Source of the DNA: Irpex lacteus
Lineage: Eukaryota > Basidiomycota > Agaricomycetes > Polyporales > Irpicaceae
Direction: 5' to 3'
Length of the DNA stretch: 45,688 nt
Assembly (NCBI GenBank): GCA_001986395.2
Contig: MQVO02000084.1
Span: 1 to 45,688, forward strand
Shown here: positions 42,789 through 45,688 of the stretch, piece after piece
Layout of the letters: each line of letters begins with the position of its first letter
Position numbering within the stretch: position 1 is the stretch's first letter
Program-made: the position numbers and the translations under genes
The notes under the pieces: generated by a model
Databases searched by the model: none
What the model was told of the DNA's origin: nothing
Seen by the model: the letters and a program-made list of their open reading frames with translations, nothing else

Positions 42789-45688
42789 GCTGGTAAGGTG
42801 TACGACATAGACTTACTCGAAGCATGCTATGCATGTTTCGAATAGGTATATGTCGGGTGCCTTACATGGCCCACCTCTCGGTGAGTGATTACCCTGTGGC
42901 CCAGCTAATTCTGAGTGTACATCTCCTGTTTCCGATGAGTCTGAGAGCCTGGTCACTAACTGAGTACTGTTCTGCACCATGAAATTCTAAGGTCAATGTT
43001 GAATGCACCTGTGTCTAAGAATTAAAGTGTCCGAGCTTGAATGAAACAATATTTTATATATGAGTCAAACAACTCTCCTCCATAAACCGTGCAGAGTGAA
43101 GTCTACTTTCGGTGCACCTTTGTTTTCCTCTTATTTCGACTGGCCACAATGATCATTAGTCTCCTGTCACCCAGATCAGACTACTGAGATCTGCACCTCC
43201 ACTTGCGTGAACTTCCGAAATTGGATTTGATCTTTTCGCCAACTAAACCCAAGCCGCGAAATGACACACACATGTTTCATCCCTCTGATGTTCAACAAGT
43301 GGCTAGGCAGCATGAGTTCATACTCACTCAATTTCTGGATGCTCGGGTATTGCTTGGTCCCGGTGAGGGTCTCTCTATCAAGTATTGAAGTGTTAATGTG
43401 ACTACGCGAAATCGCAGAACGTTGCGTAAGTTGCGCAGCCGTTGATATGCAACTTGTGCCGCGCCGCCTGCTGAACCTATACCGTACCGCGGTGTGATCG
43501 CACGAGATCAATCTCTCGTTATGTCAAGTCCGAAAATAGCCGCCCTGACTCTCAAAGTAGACATGCTGACATGAGCTGGACACAGAGTTGTACGATACTG
43601 ACCATGTTTTTACTTGTAGCCAAGCATGTAGCTGCAAGTCTAATTTAGTAGTAGTCCGAGATTCTAGTATGTAGTGTAGTAAGTAATCCAGGTATCATGA
43701 TTACCTACCAACAAGTGAGAGTTAATCTGAAGGGTTTATTACTTAGTGACACTCAGCAGCCTAACCGTATATTGAGAGTACTGACCAGCAAAGCGACTTG
43801 TGAGTAGAAGTTGCAACTCGAGTTCAAAGTACGCACTGATAACAGATAAGACACTCGGTCCGCACGGATCGAACGCCACCAGGCAGAAGTATTGCCTGAT
43901 TTGGAAACAGTCGCGCGCGATAAACTGGACGCTTTGTGATCTTTGACTACCAGAGACCAGTGAGTGCATTCCCTATGCGACTCTTGGCTCGCACTTCGCT
44001 GGAATCCAGTCGGAATCTTTACATAAACTAATATGACACTCAACTCAACCAGTGAGCATAAGAAACAGGTATGTACGTTATGTGGAACCATTCGAAAACA
44101 ACGGCATTGAATCAAGAACTGCAATGACCTTTCGTCTCAACCTTCCGACCGTGACATCCGAGGTTCAAGTTACGAAGGGCTCGGACATCGATGCCCGAAT
44201 GCCAAGGATGGTTACGTTGGATATGCATTGCGATCACACTGCCCCAAAATGCGGAAGATTGGATTTCTCAATGCAGGTTGAGGTGCGTGTCATGCTATTC
44301 AATGCAATGCACTCATTTTCGATAATGCATCACAAGTATTGCGTGCATGGCATCGAAATATTTGTGCCTACGCATATGCTACTATGAAGTATACTTCAAC
44401 TACTGACATTTATCTAGATCCCTAGGATTAGTACGTACGAGTCTGGCCACTCGTCTCACCAAAACCACCGCCGTGAGAAGTACGAAACTACGACAGAGAT
44501 AGCCAGGCTCACATCAAGCGGGACCTAGCATGCGTCCATCAGACCCTGACAGCGTCTGTTCTGAAACAATAGTTACGATCTTTCCCCCCTCGTATTTGCG
44601 GAACCTTGGTGACCCTTCCTTCGAGTCCTGTCCTCGGAGTCAGCAGGCATGTTCAGAAACTACTCTGTCATTTTTTCCAGCATCCGGTAAGTCCCAACGG
44701 TGTCGCATTCTTTTCGGGGTATGATAGAGCAAATGAGGTATAAATAGAGAGGTGAAATAAGATGAGACAGCTTCATCCGCTCTCCCCTTCTCTCATGGCT
44801 CCTCAACTCTCATACCACTTCCTCATGTCTCCTATCCGCCTCATCATGCCAATCCCCATCCAATATGTGTTAGAGCGCATAATACTCTAACTAATCGACT
44901 ATTCTCTCTATCATCCCACCTGCTCTAGTCCCACCATTCCTTGTACAACCATCCGCGCGTTGAAGCATGCAACTCGTGGTACGTTATCTTATCTTATCCT
45001 CGTAAAGATTATTGCTTGATCTATGATTTCACAGTGATTATCTCGACTCGCTGCCCTGCAAGTTGACTTGCGAGTGGATTGTTGTCTGCTTTGGAGTTCC
45101 TATGGTCGTGCGGCCATTTTTCCCAATTTCCTGTAAGTTCACTACTGGTATTGCGAACGTCTACGGTTCTCACTAATAACCCTTTCTTATCTATGTACAT
45201 TGAAGCTCATAAGCCGATTAGGGCAACAAGCAGTCCCATTGATTGAAGTCATTGAATGACGGTAAGCGTTTTATTCCCAAAGTGCTCCTCTACTAGGTTT
45301 CGACGCCTCATTTGTCCGTATCATAGGATCTCCGAGTCACAGACGGCAGTAGTACCGTAGCCGTTACACATTGCAGATAATAGTTTATCTGCGTATAATA
45401 CCTTCGGTAATGTACGTTCACTCTCGTCCTTACAGATGTAACACTAACACTACCTACCATAAACACAGAACGTATATCCGTATGCCATGCGGGGTGTAGA
45501 CGACGAAGCTCATTGTACACTACCCGCACTCTAGCCGCAAGACGACGTTGCGCACACCGATTCAGGATCAATTGGCATAAATACCTTGTTGATGTGAGTA
45601 ACACTGCTATCAGCTTCTATGCGATGTGTATTTCACTATTTCCGACGCCGATGCTGAAATTCTGATCTTCAGCCGGCGGATAGTGGTT
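42789..45688. other. Duplicated block, copy 2, after the retrotransposon
   Basis: Collinear with about 19,265-22,174. Holds the 38-codon ORF (43,272-43,388), the TATA box (44,739-44,746) and the candidate orphan gene region (from about 44,840), whose first frame here has a TAA after a dozen codons. The window ends inside the branch-site-like repeat. No gene is called. Confidence 0.55.

Larger units (their letters stand above)
27869..45688 (+). repeat. Tandem duplication, copy 2 (runs off the window)
   Basis: Second copy of the unit starting at 11,594. It is interrupted by the LTR retrotransposon at 35,461-42,783; similarity to copy 1 (from about 19,257) resumes right after it. Identity is uneven: about 99% in the gene exons, clearly lower with many indels in array A and in the block next to the retrotransposon, and higher again over 42,790-45,688. 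Confidence 0.9.

Overview
The window looks like nuclear DNA of a filamentous basidiomycete, most likely an Agaricomycete. Introns are tiny (about 48-113 nt) with GTRNGT donors and CTRAY branch sites, the genes carry DUF6699 and DUF6533 domains that are expanded in basidiomycetes, and a chromodomain Ty3/gypsy element is present. No organism name can be read from the sequence.

Left part (1-11,593), single copy: a DUF6699 gene (minus, 2180-3376) faces away from a five-exon Lunapark homologue (plus, 4343-5838) across a shared promoter region. Then come tRNA-Gly(UCC) (minus, 6041-6112), a broken TIM-barrel sugar isomerase-like gene (plus, 6541-8033) and a many-exon DUF6533 membrane protein gene (minus, 8279-9895).

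Right part (11,594-45,688): a large direct tandem duplication with a 16,275-bp unit. Copy 1 is 11,594-27,868; copy 2 starts at 27,869 and runs off the window. Each copy starts with the same intact two-exon gene for a disordered protein (12,745-14,354 and 29,009-30,603, about 99% identical in coding sequence). Each then has an array (A) of 220-320-bp repeats with a hairpin-like core and intron-like signals on the plus strand, followed by a long block without a convincing gene. Copy 1 ends with a second array (B) of 448-bp repeats whose intron-like signals lie on the minus strand.

Copy 2 is interrupted by a complete and apparently very young 7,323-bp chromovirus (35,461-42,783). It has matching 491-bp LTRs, a 5-bp target duplication, an intact gag, and a pol with protease, RT, RNase H, integrase and chromodomain. 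Its expression layout is the most interesting thing in the window. From just downstream of the LTR TATA box to the gag start, about 1.55 kb holds no ATG in any frame on the sense strand, although this stretch contains a 233-codon ORF in front of gag. The only start codon I can find for that ORF is made by splicing (A|TG). The primer-binding site is complementary to the predicted first 11 nt of the transcript (Tf1-style self-priming), and gag-pol is joined by a -1 frameshift signal. Together this suggests one RNA with two fates: unspliced RNA scanned all the way to gag, and spliced RNA making the upstream protein.
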